Positions 35,247 through 44,500 of a DNA stretch of 64,000 nucleotides are shown piece after piece. Below the pieces are notes generated by a model, which made no database searches, was not told the DNA's origin, and saw nothing but the letters and a program-made list of their open reading frames with translations. Positions within the stretch are counted from its first letter, which is position 1. Every line of letters begins with the position of its first letter. The DNA comes from Azospirillum sp. TSH64 (GTDB taxonomy: Bacteria > Pseudomonadota > Alphaproteobacteria > Azospirillales > Azospirillaceae): assembly GCF_003116035.1 (NCBI RefSeq), contig NZ_LGQW01000015.1, positions 7,379,125-7,443,124 on the forward strand, in the 5' to 3' direction. The translations under genes were made by a program, and so were the position numbers.

Positions 35247-35297
35247 CGATAGCAAGCGCCTATCGCCACGTTAGAAAACGTCGATTGGACGCTATCG
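35247..35297. promoter_or_regulatory. Palindrome cluster upstream of mntH
   Basis: Three nested dyads in 51 bases: CGATAG-N7-CTATCG (35247-35265), ACGTT-AGAA-AACGT (35268-35281) and TCGAT-N8-ATCGA (35281-35298). They end about 65 bases before the mntH GTG. This is where a manganese- or iron-responsive repressor (Mur/Fur or MntR family) would be expected, but the bases do not match a consensus I know. Confidence 0.45.
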
Positions 35298-35361
35298 AAA
35301 GGCCCTGCCATTGTTGCATCGGTGGCCAAACCTCTGGCCGTCCCGTTCAGGAGCAACCGGC

Positions 35362-36651
35362 GTGAAGACCGCATCCCCCACCATCGCCGACACCGTCCCC
35401 GCCCGCTCCCCCGCGGTGGGACGCCGGTTCTGGACCATGCTCGGCCCCGGCTTCGTGGTGGCGGTCGGCTATATGGATCCGGGCAACTGGGCAACGGACA
35501 TCGCGGCGGGCTCCAGCTTCGGCTTCGCCCTGCTGTCGGCGGTGCTGATCGCCAGTCTGGCCGGCATCTTCCTGCAGGGGCTGATCGTCCGGCTGACGCT
35601 GGCGACCGGCACCGATCTGGCCCGGCTGATCCGCCAGCGTTTCCCGCGGCCGGTGGCGATGCTGGTCTGGGCGGTCTCGGAGCTGGCGATGATCGCCACC
35701 GATCTGGCCGAGCTGCTGGGCAGCGCCATCGCGCTGAAGCTGCTGTTCGGCATCCCGATCATGGCCGGGGTGGTGATCTCCGCCGTGCTGACCTTCGGCA
35801 TCCTGGCCCTGCCCGGCGCCCGCGGCCGTGCGCCCGAACTGGTGGTCGGCGCGCTGATGAGCGTGGTCGTCGTCTGCTTCGCCTGGGAGTTGGCGATTGC
35901 CCGCCCCGACCCCGGCGCCCTGCTGGCCGGTCTGGTGCCAAGCGTCGAATTGGCCCGCAATCCCGAGATGCTGTACCTGTCGCTGGGCATCATCGGCGCC
36001 ACCGTCATGCCGCACAATCTGTTCCTGCATTCCGGTCTGGTGCAGGCCCGGCTGGCCGAGGTCAAGACGGAGGAGGAGCGGCGGCAGGCCGCTCGCTGGC
36101 TGACCATCGACCTGTCGACCGCGCTGGCGCTGGCCGGTCTGGTCAACGGCGCCATCCTGGCGGTCGCCGCCGTGGCCTTCCAGGGAGCGGCTGCCGGTAC
36201 CTCCCCCGGCATCGAGGACGCCCACGCCCTGCTGGGCAGCAGCATCGGCGGCGTCGCCGCCCTGGTCTTCGCCATCGCCCTGCTGGCCGCCGGCCAAAGC
36301 TCCACCACCACCGGAACCATGGCCGGGCAGATGGTGACGGAGGGCTTCCTGAACCTGCGGCTGCGCCCGGTCACCCGTGCGCTGATCACCCGCGGCGCCT
36401 CGCTGATCCCGGCATTGGCAGTGCTGGGCAGCGCCGGGGACGGGGCGGTGGATGGCTTGCTGGTGCTGAGTCAGGTGGTGCTGGCCCTGACCCTGCCCTT
36501 CATCCTGATCCCGATGCTGGTGCTGCTGCGCAACGACAAGCTGATGGGCGGGCTGGCGATGGCGCCGCTGACCCTGCGGCTGGCCAGCCTGACCGTGCTG
36601 GTGCTGACCGGCCTGTCCGGCTGGCTGGCCGGCACCACCGCCATGGCGTGA
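35362..36651 (+). CDS. mntH: Nramp-family divalent metal transporter
   Basis: A 429-residue inner-membrane proton-coupled importer, most likely for manganese. The metal-binding DPGN is at residues 39-42 (first helix) and the sixth-helix MPHNLFLHS carries the metal-binding Met and His region. About eleven hydrophobic helices follow in the Nramp order. GTG 35362 is the start, eight bases after CAGGAG; no better ATG exists. Mn versus Fe preference cannot be read with certainty, but the MPH motif fits MntH. Confidence 0.93.
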   Translation: MKTASPTIADTVPARSPAVGRRFWTMLGPGFVVAVGYMDPGNWATDIAAGSSFGFALLSAVLIASLAGIFLQGLIVRLTLATGTDLARLIRQRFPRPVAMLVWAVSELAMIATDLAELLGSAIALKLLFGIPIMAGVVISAVLTFGILALPGARGRAPELVVGALMSVVVVCFAWELAIARPDPGALLAGLVPSVELARNPEMLYLSLGIIGATVMPHNLFLHSGLVQARLAEVKTEEERRQAARWLTIDLSTALALAGLVNGAILAVAAVAFQGAAAGTSPGIEDAHALLGSSIGGVAALVFAIALLAAGQSSTTTGTMAGQMVTEGFLNLRLRPVTRALITRGASLIPALAVLGSAGDGAVDGLLVLSQVVLALTLPFILIPMLVLLRNDKLMGGLAMAPLTLRLASLTVLVLTGLSGWLAGTTAMA

Positions 36652-36734
36652 GCGGAAAGGCACCTCGACCCGGAGCGGGGAATGGTCCATCTTGCGGCCC
36701 GTTCCCCGATTTTCCTTCCTGTCATCGGTGCCCT

Positions 36735-36947
36735 ATGGATCCTGCCCTCGAACAACGCCTCGCCGATCTGGAAAGCCGCCTCGCGCATCACGAGCGCATG
36801 GCGGAGGAGATGTCGGAGGTCATCTTCGCCCAGGGCCAGACTATCGACCGCCTGACCGCCCAGATGAGGCGCATGCGCGACCGGGTGGAGGCGGCGGAAT
36901 ACGCCATCGCCTCCCCGCAGGACGACCGGCCGCCGCCGCATTACTGA
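36735..36947 (+). CDS. slyX: SlyX-family protein
   Basis: A 70-residue, nearly wholly helical coiled-coil protein. The heptad pattern MDPALEQRLADLESRLAHHE, then EVIFAQGQTIDRLTAQMRRM, and a Pro-rich tail ending in PPPHY are the hallmarks of SlyX. SlyX has no established molecular function. It begins about 80 bases after mntH on the same strand and converges on the copper oxidase gene, 16 bases away. Confidence 0.88.
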   Translation: MDPALEQRLADLESRLAHHERMAEEMSEVIFAQGQTIDRLTAQMRRMRDRVEAAEYAIASPQDDRPPPHY

Positions 36948-36963
36948 GGGACTGGGGGCGTCC

Positions 36964-38508
36964 TCACCCCACCCCCTCGTAGACCACCTCCGTCATCATC
37001 CCCGTCGCCATGTGCAGCAGGTTGTGGCAATGCAGCGGCCAGCGGCCGGGGTTGTCGGCGTCGAAGGCGACGGTGACGCTGCCCATCATCGGCACCAGGA
37101 CGGTGTCGCGCACCGCCCCGGCCACCGGCCGGCCGTCGATGGCCACCACCTGGAAATGATGGCCGTGCAGGTGCATGGGATGCGCCATCATCGACGCATT
37201 CTCGAAGGTCAGCTCCACCCGCTGGCCCTGGCGGACCGTCAGCGGCCGGTGCGCCCCGAAGGTCAGACCGTCCAGGCTCCAGACATAGGGCGCCATCGAG
37301 CCGGTCAACTGCATCCGCCGCGTCAGGTCGGCGGTACGCGCCGCCAGCGGCATGACGGCGACCAACTGCTTTTCCAAAGACAGGTCGAGCGGATCGGTCT
37401 GCGTCTCCCCGGCCGCCGCGACCTTCTCCACCGCAGCGCCGGGGGTGGCGAGGATGATGCCGGTGCGCTGCACCGCCCCTTCGCGCAGAGCCAGGATCGG
37501 GAAGGCGCCGCCCTCGGCCGGCACGGTCAGGCGGATGTCCAGCCGCTGGCCCATGCTCATGGCGAAGCGGCTGCCGGCAACCGGCTGCACCGGGTTGCCG
37601 TCGGCGGCGATCACCTGCCCGGTCAGCCGCCCGAGGTCGAGATGGAAGGCGGTCGAGGTGGCGCCGTTGATGATGCGCAGCCGCACCCGTCCGCCCCGTT
37701 CCACCCGGACCAATTCGGGGTCGGCGAGCGTGCGGTCGTTGGCGAGGTAGGCGTCGTACTCGACGTCGTTCAGGTCCATCGCCATGCCGCCGGACATACC
37801 GCTCATGCCATGCCCAGAGCCATGCGCCGAACCATGTTCCGCCTGTCCGTGATCCATCGAGCCGTGGTTCATCACGCCGTGATTCATGGCGCCAGTGCTC
37901 ATGGCACCGTGATCCATCTGGCCGTGCCCGCCATGGGCCGTTCCGCCGGCCGGCGCACCCAGGGAGGCCAACAGCTCCGTCGGGTCGCGGAAGGTGAAGT
38001 CGTGCAGCAGGAGTGTCACCTCCTGCTCGTCGGCGCGCAGATCCTCGGCGCTGCGGACCACCAGCGGGGCCGCCATCAGCAGCTGTTCCTGCATCCCGTG
38101 ATGGGAGTGCATCCAATGGGTGCCGGTGCGGGGCGCGAAGTCGTAGCGGACCGACTCGCCGTTGCGGATCGCCGGACGGTTGTTGTCGACGACACCGTCC
38201 TGGACATAGGGCGGCGTCTGGCCGTGCCAGTGGATGACCGCATCCTCGCCCGCCCGGTTGGCGAGATCGACGACGAAGCGCCGGCCGGGATCGAGGGTCA
38301 GCCCATGGGTGCCGTCGGGCTGGCGGATGCCGAACACGCCGGCCGCCTTGCCGTTCACGTCGAGCGTGCGGCGGTCGACGGTCAGCCGGACGGCATCCTC
38401 CACCGGACTGGCGGCAAAGACGGAACGCGGAAAGGCGGGAAGCAAGGCGGCACAGCCGCCGGCGACCGCCGTCGACAGCAGACGGCGGCGCGAAAGCGCG
38501 AGAGTCAT
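36964..38508 (-). CDS. Multicopper oxidase (CopA/CueO type)
   Basis: A 514-residue periplasmic oxidase. The N terminus is a Tat signal (SRRRLLSTAVAGG, residues 7-19), so it is exported folded with copper. Copper motifs are HWHGQTPPY, WMHSHHGMQEQ, HPMHLHGHHF and HCHNLLHMATGM, giving type 1, 2 and 3 ligands. Between domains lies a Met/His/Gly-rich insert with many MNHG and MDHG units (about residues 215-260), typical of CopA/PcoA copper-tolerance oxidases and thought to bind Cu(I). GGAG is seven bases before the ATG. The next gene upstream on the same strand, a small His/Met protein, probably belongs to the same transcript. Confidence 0.9.
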   Translation of the reverse strand: MTLALSRRRLLSTAVAGGCAALLPAFPRSVFAASPVEDAVRLTVDRRTLDVNGKAAGVFGIRQPDGTHGLTLDPGRRFVVDLANRAGEDAVIHWHGQTPPYVQDGVVDNNRPAIRNGESVRYDFAPRTGTHWMHSHHGMQEQLLMAAPLVVRSAEDLRADEQEVTLLLHDFTFRDPTELLASLGAPAGGTAHGGHGQMDHGAMSTGAMNHGVMNHGSMDHGQAEHGSAHGSGHGMSGMSGGMAMDLNDVEYDAYLANDRTLADPELVRVERGGRVRLRIINGATSTAFHLDLGRLTGQVIAADGNPVQPVAGSRFAMSMGQRLDIRLTVPAEGGAFPILALREGAVQRTGIILATPGAAVEKVAAAGETQTDPLDLSLEKQLVAVMPLAARTADLTRRMQLTGSMAPYVWSLDGLTFGAHRPLTVRQGQRVELTFENASMMAHPMHLHGHHFQVVAIDGRPVAGAVRDTVLVPMMGSVTVAFDADNPGRWPLHCHNLLHMATGMMTEVVYEGVG

Positions 38509-38579
38509 GACGGACTCCGAAGAATCGGATGAAAAGGGGATAAGGAAAGGCGCCGCGGAAGCCCGGCGGCGCGCCGGCA

Positions 38580-38960
38580 TCATCCCAGCCGCGGCGGCGG
38601 CAGGTCGGGCCGCACCCCAAGCCCTTCACGCAACAGTCCGGTCGTCCACCGCAAGCGCAGCCCGGTGGAGCCGACCGGGGTCGTCAGACCGGCGCTTGGC
38701 AAACCGACGACCATGGGCGCACAGGCCATGCCGGCGCAGCAAGGCTGGGTCGCGTGATGCGTCCGGCCCGGCGCGGGGCGGCCATGGTCCATTCCATCCA
38801 TGGCGGCCGCGTGCGGCACGCCGTGCACCGCCATGGCGGCCGGCGCATCATGCGGACAGGCAGCGGCGGCATCCCCCGACCACAGCAGCAGGCCGAGAAT
38901 CACGAGGACAAGCGCCCCCGCGACCCCGCTCAGCCTCCGCATCCAGTCGGCGACGCGCAT
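38580..38960 (-). CDS. Small His/Met/Cys-rich membrane protein, likely copper-linked
   Basis: A 126-residue protein with one hydrophobic helix (residues about 11-29) ending near AAAACPHDAP, compatible with a signal peptide or anchor. The mature part has closely spaced His, Met and Cys (HGVPHAAAMDGMDHG, HHATQPCCAGMACAP), resembling soft-metal binding segments. It lies 71 bases upstream of the multicopper oxidase on the same strand, so copper binding or delivery is plausible. The ATG at 38960 has GGGAG eight bases upstream. No named family recognised. Confidence 0.7.
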   Translation of the reverse strand: MRVADWMRRLSGVAGALVLVILGLLLWSGDAAAACPHDAPAAMAVHGVPHAAAMDGMDHGRPAPGRTHHATQPCCAGMACAPMVVGLPSAGLTTPVGSTGLRLRWTTGLLREGLGVRPDLPPPRLG

Positions 38961-39146
38961 CGGCACCGCACCGCTCCCGCTTGTTGTCAGCCTTTCCAAA
39001 TAGGCCCTCGGTGGGAGCCGGTCAACCGCCTCCGACCGCCGGACAGGGCGTCTACCCATTCCGTCCTAGGCGTTTTCCCGAGCATGGAACTGCAACACAC
39101 CGCCCCTATATTGGCCGTCACCCGAAACCAAGAAAACACTCCCGAG

Positions 39147-39356
39147 ATGTCCGCCCCCGCCCGTTCGGCCACCCTTCTGCACACCGCGACCCGTCCGCTG
39201 CATTGCGCCTGCTGCGGCCGTCCCTTCGTCCGTCCGTCCACGCGGGGGCCGGCACCGCTCTATTGCTCGGCGGATTGCCAGAAGCAGATGCGCGTCCGCA
39301 CGCGGGTGTGGAGCGGGCGCGACGACGCCCCCTTCGGACTGCGCCGCGCGTCTTAG
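39147..39356 (+). CDS. Small zinc-ribbon protein
   Basis: A 69-residue protein with the pattern HCACCGRPFVRPSTRG followed by LYCSADCQKQ: two Cys pairs suited to one zinc ion. The rest is basic. No catalytic domain. The ribosome-binding site is weak and the gene lies downstream of an AT-rich stretch. The first arm of the strong inverted repeat at 39352-39397 begins two bases before its stop codon. Function unknown; a nucleic-acid or protein adaptor is the usual guess. Confidence 0.65.
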   Translation: MSAPARSATLLHTATRPLHCACCGRPFVRPSTRGPAPLYCSADCQKQMRVRTRVWSGRDDAPFGLRRAS

Positions 39357-39397
39357 AGACTGTCTGGTGCTCATTGAAGCACCAGACAGTCTCTAAG
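39352..39397. repeat. Perfect 20-bp inverted repeat
   Basis: Arms 39352-39371 and 39378-39397 (CTTAGAGACTGTCTGGTGCT and its complement) with loop CATTGA. It overlaps the stop of the zinc-ribbon gene. There is no T-run, so it is an atypical terminator; the AT-richer composition differs from the neighbouring genes. Confidence 0.8.
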
Positions 39398-39410
39398 CTT
39401 TTGGTTCTTC

Positions 39411-39453
39411 GTGTGATTCACGCTTCAAGCGATCCCGCTTGAACCGATCACAC
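39411..39453. repeat. Nested inverted repeat
   Basis: Inner stem TTCAAGCG (39424-39431) with CGCTTGAA (39436-39443), loop ATCC; outer stem GTGTGAT (39411-39417) with ATCACAC (39447-39453), separated by an internal loop. It follows the previous repeat by 13 bases and ends 11 bases from the pbpC stop codon. Confidence 0.75.
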
Positions 39454-39463
39454 TCCAACGGTT

Positions 39464-41548
39464 TCAACGAATCTCGACGGTCGCGCTGTCGCTGCGGCCG
39501 TCGGCGTCCAGCACGGTGACCCGCACCACCCCCGGCCCGTCCGGACGCCACACCACGTCGCGGGCAATCGGTGACTGGGCGATGCGCCGTCCGTCGATCA
39601 GCCAGGACAGCGGGCGACGCCCGCCGCTGGCGGTCAGGGTCATCGGCTCCCCCTTGCCATCAGGGCCCAGCGCCTCCAGCACCATGTCGCTGACCGGGAA
39701 GGTCAGGCGCAGCCGGTCGGTCTGGCGCGGCCCGGCCAGCTCGACCTCGCCCGGCCGCAGGTGGCGCAGCAGCTCCGGCGGCGCCTCGTTCCTGACCGGG
39801 CCGGCGGGACGGCCGCGCTCGGCCGGCAGCCGGTCGAAGACCTCGAACAGCAGCGGAGCGGCGGTGTTGCGGCCGTAATGGTCAGGGCTGGGCGTGCCGT
39901 CCGGCCGCCCGACCCACACGCCGACGGTGTAGCGCCCGGTGACGCCGAAGGCCCAGGCGTCGCGGAAGCCGTAGCTGGTACCGGTCTTCAGCGCCACCGG
40001 CCCGCTGCCGCGCAGCTCCTGCGCCTGCACCACCCCCGGCGGCGGCGGCGAGCCTTCCAGGATGGCACGGACCTGCTGCGCCGCGGTGGCCGACAGCAGC
40101 CGCTGCTCCGCCCCGCCGGGTTCGTCCAGCCTGGCGCGCAGCGGCGCCACCAGCCCGTCGCGCGCCAGCCCGCTGTAAAGCATGGTCATGTCCCACAGGC
40201 TGATCGACGCCCCGCCCAGCGCCACCGGCAGCCCCGGCAGCGTCGTGCCGCCCGGCAGCACCAGCCGGGCACCGGCCTTGCGCAACGCCTCGGCGAAGCG
40301 CAGCGGCCCGACGCGGTCCAGCACCAGCACCGCCGGCACGTTCAGCGAGCGCTGCAACGCCTCCATCACCGTCAGGTCGCCAGTGAAGCTGCGGTCGAAA
40401 TTGCGCGGCGCCCAGTCGCCGAAGCGGGTGGAGACGTCGGCGATCTGGGTCAGCGGGTGGATGATGCCGTCGTCGAAGCCCAGCCCATAGATGAAGGGCT
40501 TTAACGCCGATCCGGGCGAGCGCACCGCCCGCACCATGTCGATGGGGCCCTGCCGCGTCTCGTCCAGCGCGTTGGGGCTGCCGAGATAGGCGAGGACGGA
40601 GCGGTCGCGGTTGTCCACCACCAGCACCGCCAGCCCGGCCTGCGGGTTCAGCGTTTCCGCCGTCTTCCGGCCCAGCGCCTCGACCGCCTGTTGCAGGGTG
40701 CCGTCGATGGTGGTGGCGATCTGCGCCCGTCCGGGATTGGCGCTGCGCAGCCGGTCGGCCAGATGCGGGGATGATGCCGGCAGCGGCAGCCGGGCCGAGG
40801 GCACCGGCAGGGTCTTGGCCTCCGCCACCGCCTTGGGCGGCAGCGCGCCCGCCTCCGCCACCCGGTCCAGCACCTTGTCGCGCGCCGCCCGCGCCCGCTC
40901 CGGATAGCGGTCGGGGCGCAGGTGGGAGGGCGATTGCGGCAGCGAGACCAGCAGCGCCGCCTCCGCCGCGTCCAGTTCAATCGGCGCCTTGCCCAACAGC
41001 ATCAGAGAGGCGGCGCGGATGCCCTCGATGTTGCCGCCATAGGGGGCGAGCGTCAGATACATGCCGAGGATGTCGCGCTTGCCGTAGCGCCATTCCAGCT
41101 GGGCCGCCCGCGCCGCCTCGATCAGCTTGGCGCTGAAGGTCCGTGGCCGCGGCTCCAGCAGGCGGGCGACCTGCATGGTGATGGTGGAGGCGCCGGAGAC
41201 CACCCGCCCCGCCCCCAGATTCTGCCCCGCCGCGCGCAGCACCGCCAGCGGATCGACGCCGGCATGGTTCTCGAACCGCCGGTCCTCATAGGCCAGCAGC
41301 AGCTCGACGAACAGCGGCGAGACATCGTCCACCGTCGCCGGCAGCCGCCACGCGCCGGCCCCGTTGGTGAAGATGCGCAGCGGCTGGCCCTTGCGGTCGG
41401 TGACCGTCACCGACAGGTCGGCCAGCCGGTCCAGCGGCGGCGGGAACAGCCGGTCGAGCAGCAGCGCCGTCCCGACCAGGACGGCGACGCCGGCCGCCGC
41501 CACCCCCGCCCGCCTTACCCGGACATTACGCACCCAAGCCGGCGCCAA
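39464..41548 (-). CDS. pbpC: Penicillin-binding protein 1C
   Basis: A 694-residue bifunctional peptidoglycan synthase. After one membrane anchor (residues about 12-31) the glycosyltransferase domain carries LAYEDRRFENHAGVDPLA with the catalytic Glu. The transpeptidase domain has SPGSALKP (SxxK serine), QRSLNVPA (SxN) and ALKTGTSYG (KTG). A C-terminal BiPBP_C domain (from about residue 605) marks PBP1C. The start is probably TTG 41548, six bases after GGAG. It begins three bases after the alpha-2-macroglobulin stop, a coupling known from E. coli yfhM-pbpC, where damaged cell walls are repaired while proteases are trapped. Confidence 0.94.
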   Translation of the reverse strand: MAPAWVRNVRVRRAGVAAAGVAVLVGTALLLDRLFPPPLDRLADLSVTVTDRKGQPLRIFTNGAGAWRLPATVDDVSPLFVELLLAYEDRRFENHAGVDPLAVLRAAGQNLGAGRVVSGASTITMQVARLLEPRPRTFSAKLIEAARAAQLEWRYGKRDILGMYLTLAPYGGNIEGIRAASLMLLGKAPIELDAAEAALLVSLPQSPSHLRPDRYPERARAARDKVLDRVAEAGALPPKAVAEAKTLPVPSARLPLPASSPHLADRLRSANPGRAQIATTIDGTLQQAVEALGRKTAETLNPQAGLAVLVVDNRDRSVLAYLGSPNALDETRQGPIDMVRAVRSPGSALKPFIYGLGFDDGIIHPLTQIADVSTRFGDWAPRNFDRSFTGDLTVMEALQRSLNVPAVLVLDRVGPLRFAEALRKAGARLVLPGGTTLPGLPVALGGASISLWDMTMLYSGLARDGLVAPLRARLDEPGGAEQRLLSATAAQQVRAILEGSPPPPGVVQAQELRGSGPVALKTGTSYGFRDAWAFGVTGRYTVGVWVGRPDGTPSPDHYGRNTAAPLLFEVFDRLPAERGRPAGPVRNEAPPELLRHLRPGEVELAGPRQTDRLRLTFPVSDMVLEALGPDGKGEPMTLTASGGRRPLSWLIDGRRIAQSPIARDVVWRPDGPGVVRVTVLDADGRSDSATVEIR

Positions 41549-41551
41549 TCG

Positions 41552-44500
41552 TCACTCCGCCGGACGGACGGTGATCCGCCCGGTGGTCTGGCGGGCGAAG
41601 AAGCGCGGCTTGTACATGTCCTCAACCGTCGCACCCGGCAGCTCGTAGGTGCCGGGGGTGATGGCGCGGACGATGAAGGCCAGCTTGAAGGTCTGCTGGT
41701 CCTCCGTCAAATCCACCGCGGCGACATAGCGGTCGTCGCGCGCCTCGGTCGTGCGGGTGTAGCTGAGGTCGCCCAGCCACGCCATCTCCTCCGGCGTGCC
41801 GCCGCCCAGCTTGGCGTTCTCGATCTCCCAGCCGGCGGGCAGCGCATGCGTCACCATGCCCTGGTGGAACAGCTTGGTGTTGGCCTCGCCCTCCAGCACG
41901 ACGACGAACACATCGTTCTGCTTGATGGTGTCGAGGTTCAGCACCTCGCCCTTGCGGGTGAAGAAGTTGCGCTTGATGCGCAGCCCCTCGCGCGCCGCCG
42001 GCTGCGGCGCCACCGGCACGCCGGACAGCGACACCGCCTGCCAGACCGCCGCCTTGCCGGCGTTGGCGACCGGGATGCCGGCCTTCAACTGGGCCAGCGT
42101 CGGGGTCAGATCGACCCGCGCGCCGTCCTTCTTCGCACCGCCCAGCGTCATCTCCGCCTTGGCCGGCGCGCCGCGCAGCAGCGCGTCGGCGGCCAGCACC
42201 GACCACGCCTTTTCCTGCGTGTTGGTGCGGTTGGCGGCGGTGGCCGACGCCGGCAGACGGTCGATCAGCGCCGGGATGCGGGTGCCCGCCATGTTGACCT
42301 CGGTCATCAGCGCCACCAGCGCCGCAGAGTCGCGGACGGTGGAGCCGTAATCGACATGCCATTCCTCGCGCGCCAGATGGCCAACGGCGCTGTCGAAGGC
42401 GCTGGCCGCCCGCTCCTGGTCGCCCATGCGGGCGAGTGCCGCACCCAGCTGCCCTTTGGCGAGCGGCGTCGGCAGCTTCTCCAGTGCTGTGTCGTGCAGG
42501 TAGCGCGCCGGACCGGGCAGCGAGACGCCGGCCAGCGCCAGCGTGTGCAGGGCATAGGCGCGCACCGCCAGATCCCCCGGCTCCGACGCGCTGGCGATGG
42601 CGCGCTGGCGCAGCCAGTTCAGGGCGTCGGTCAAGGGCTTGTCGGGAACCGCCTCGCCCTTCTGCTTGGCGCGGACGAGGAACTCGGCGGCATAGGCGGT
42701 CAGCCAGCCGTCGGCCTCGTCATTGGCCCCCCACAGGCCGAAGGCGCCGTCGAAGCGCTGCTTGTCCAGCGTGCGGGAGATCGCCTGCTGGACCCGCGCC
42801 TCCAGCCCGTCGTCGGGCTTGCGGTCCTTGCCCAGCGCCAGCTCCACGTCGCGCACCACCAGCAGCGGCAGCGCGCGGCTGACCGTCTGCTCCAGGCAGC
42901 CGAACGGGTAGCGGTCGAGCGCCCGCAGGATGCCGGCAACATCGAAGGGAGGTGCGGTGGTGAAGCTGGCCGACCAGCTGGTGGTTCCCGGCAGGTAGGT
43001 CGCAAGCTCGGCCCCGTCGAAGCGGACGCTTTCGCCCGGAGCGATCTGGCGGGTGACGAACTGGGTCTCCACCGACCGCGCCGGGCGGACGGTGATGCCG
43101 TAGTCGTGGTTCAGCGACAGATTCTCCGGCCCCTTCACCGCCACGGCGACATGGCCGATGCCGGCGGCCACACCCTTCAGCGGCACGATCAGCGTCTTGC
43201 GCTCGCCCTTCGCCAGCGGAACCGACAGATTGCCGCCCTCCACCGCCACCGCGTCCTGGGCGGTGACGGCGACCTCATAGGTGCCGGCCGCCGCCTCGAC
43301 ATTGTGCAGCGACAAGGTAACGCGGCTGTCGTCGCCGGGGGCGAGGAAGCGCGGCAGGATGGCGTCGGCGACCAGCGGATCGCGCACCGTCACCGGCCCG
43401 GCGGCGGAGCCGACACGGCCTCGGCTGTAGGCCACCGCCATCAGCCGGAGTTCGCCGTTGAAGTCCGGCACGTCGAAGCCGATGCGGGCGGTGCCGTCGG
43501 CGCCGACCTTGACCGGCCCGTGGAACAGCGAGACCACGGTGAAGGGCACCACCGGCAGCCCGGCGCCGCTGGAATCACCGCCCTGGCGCATGGCGCCATA
43601 GGGGCCGTCGAGCGGGTCGATCAGCCGGCCGTAATCGTCGCGGATGTCCAGCCCCAGCCGGCGCTTGCCGAAATAATGCTTCTCCGGCTGCGGGCTGGCG
43701 AAGTCGGTCAGGCGCAGGATGCCCTCGTCCACCGCGGCCAGCGTGACATAGGTGTCCTCGATCTTCCCGCCATCGGCGGCGGCGACCTTCACCCCCACCT
43801 CCAGCCGGCTGCGCGGGCGCATCACCTGCGGGGCGTCGAGCGTGACGGTCATGGTGCGCACCGACGGATCGACGCCGACCCAGGCCACACCCATGGCGCG
43901 CACCGGCTGACGCTCGCGGCCCTTGACCGGCGGGCGGTAGGCGGTGGCGGTCACATAGGCGCCCGGACCCCAGGCGGCATCGACCGGGATCTCCACCGTC
44001 GCGCCTTCGGCCGGAACCGAGATGGTGCGCACGTCGAAGATGCGGTCGGTCGCCACCGTCACCAGCAGTTCGCCGGCGAAGGGCGGCGCCACCCGGATGC
44101 GGGCGGTCTCGCCCGGCTTGTAGGACTGCTTGTCGGTGGAGACCTCCAGCTTGTCCGGGATGTCGGCGGTCTCGTCGCCGCTGGCCCAGCCGGAGTAGAA
44201 GCGGTAGGAGCTGGCCACGCCCGCCGCCTTGTCCGTCACCTCAAGCCGGTAGCGGCCGAAGTCGCGCTTGCCAAGCGCCACCACCGCCGGCTTGTCGGCG
44301 GCGACATCGACGCTGCCCGAGGCCAGCGGGATGTCGCGCACCGTGGCGTTGTAGCTGTAACGGCCGTCGCGGCGGAACCAGACGAAGGACACGCGTTCCT
44401 CGACCAGCTCCCACTTGATGCCGGGCTTGGCGACGGCGCTGCCGTCCGGCGCCACGGCGACCAGATCGAAGGCGGCATCGCCGCCCTCGCCGACGCGCCC

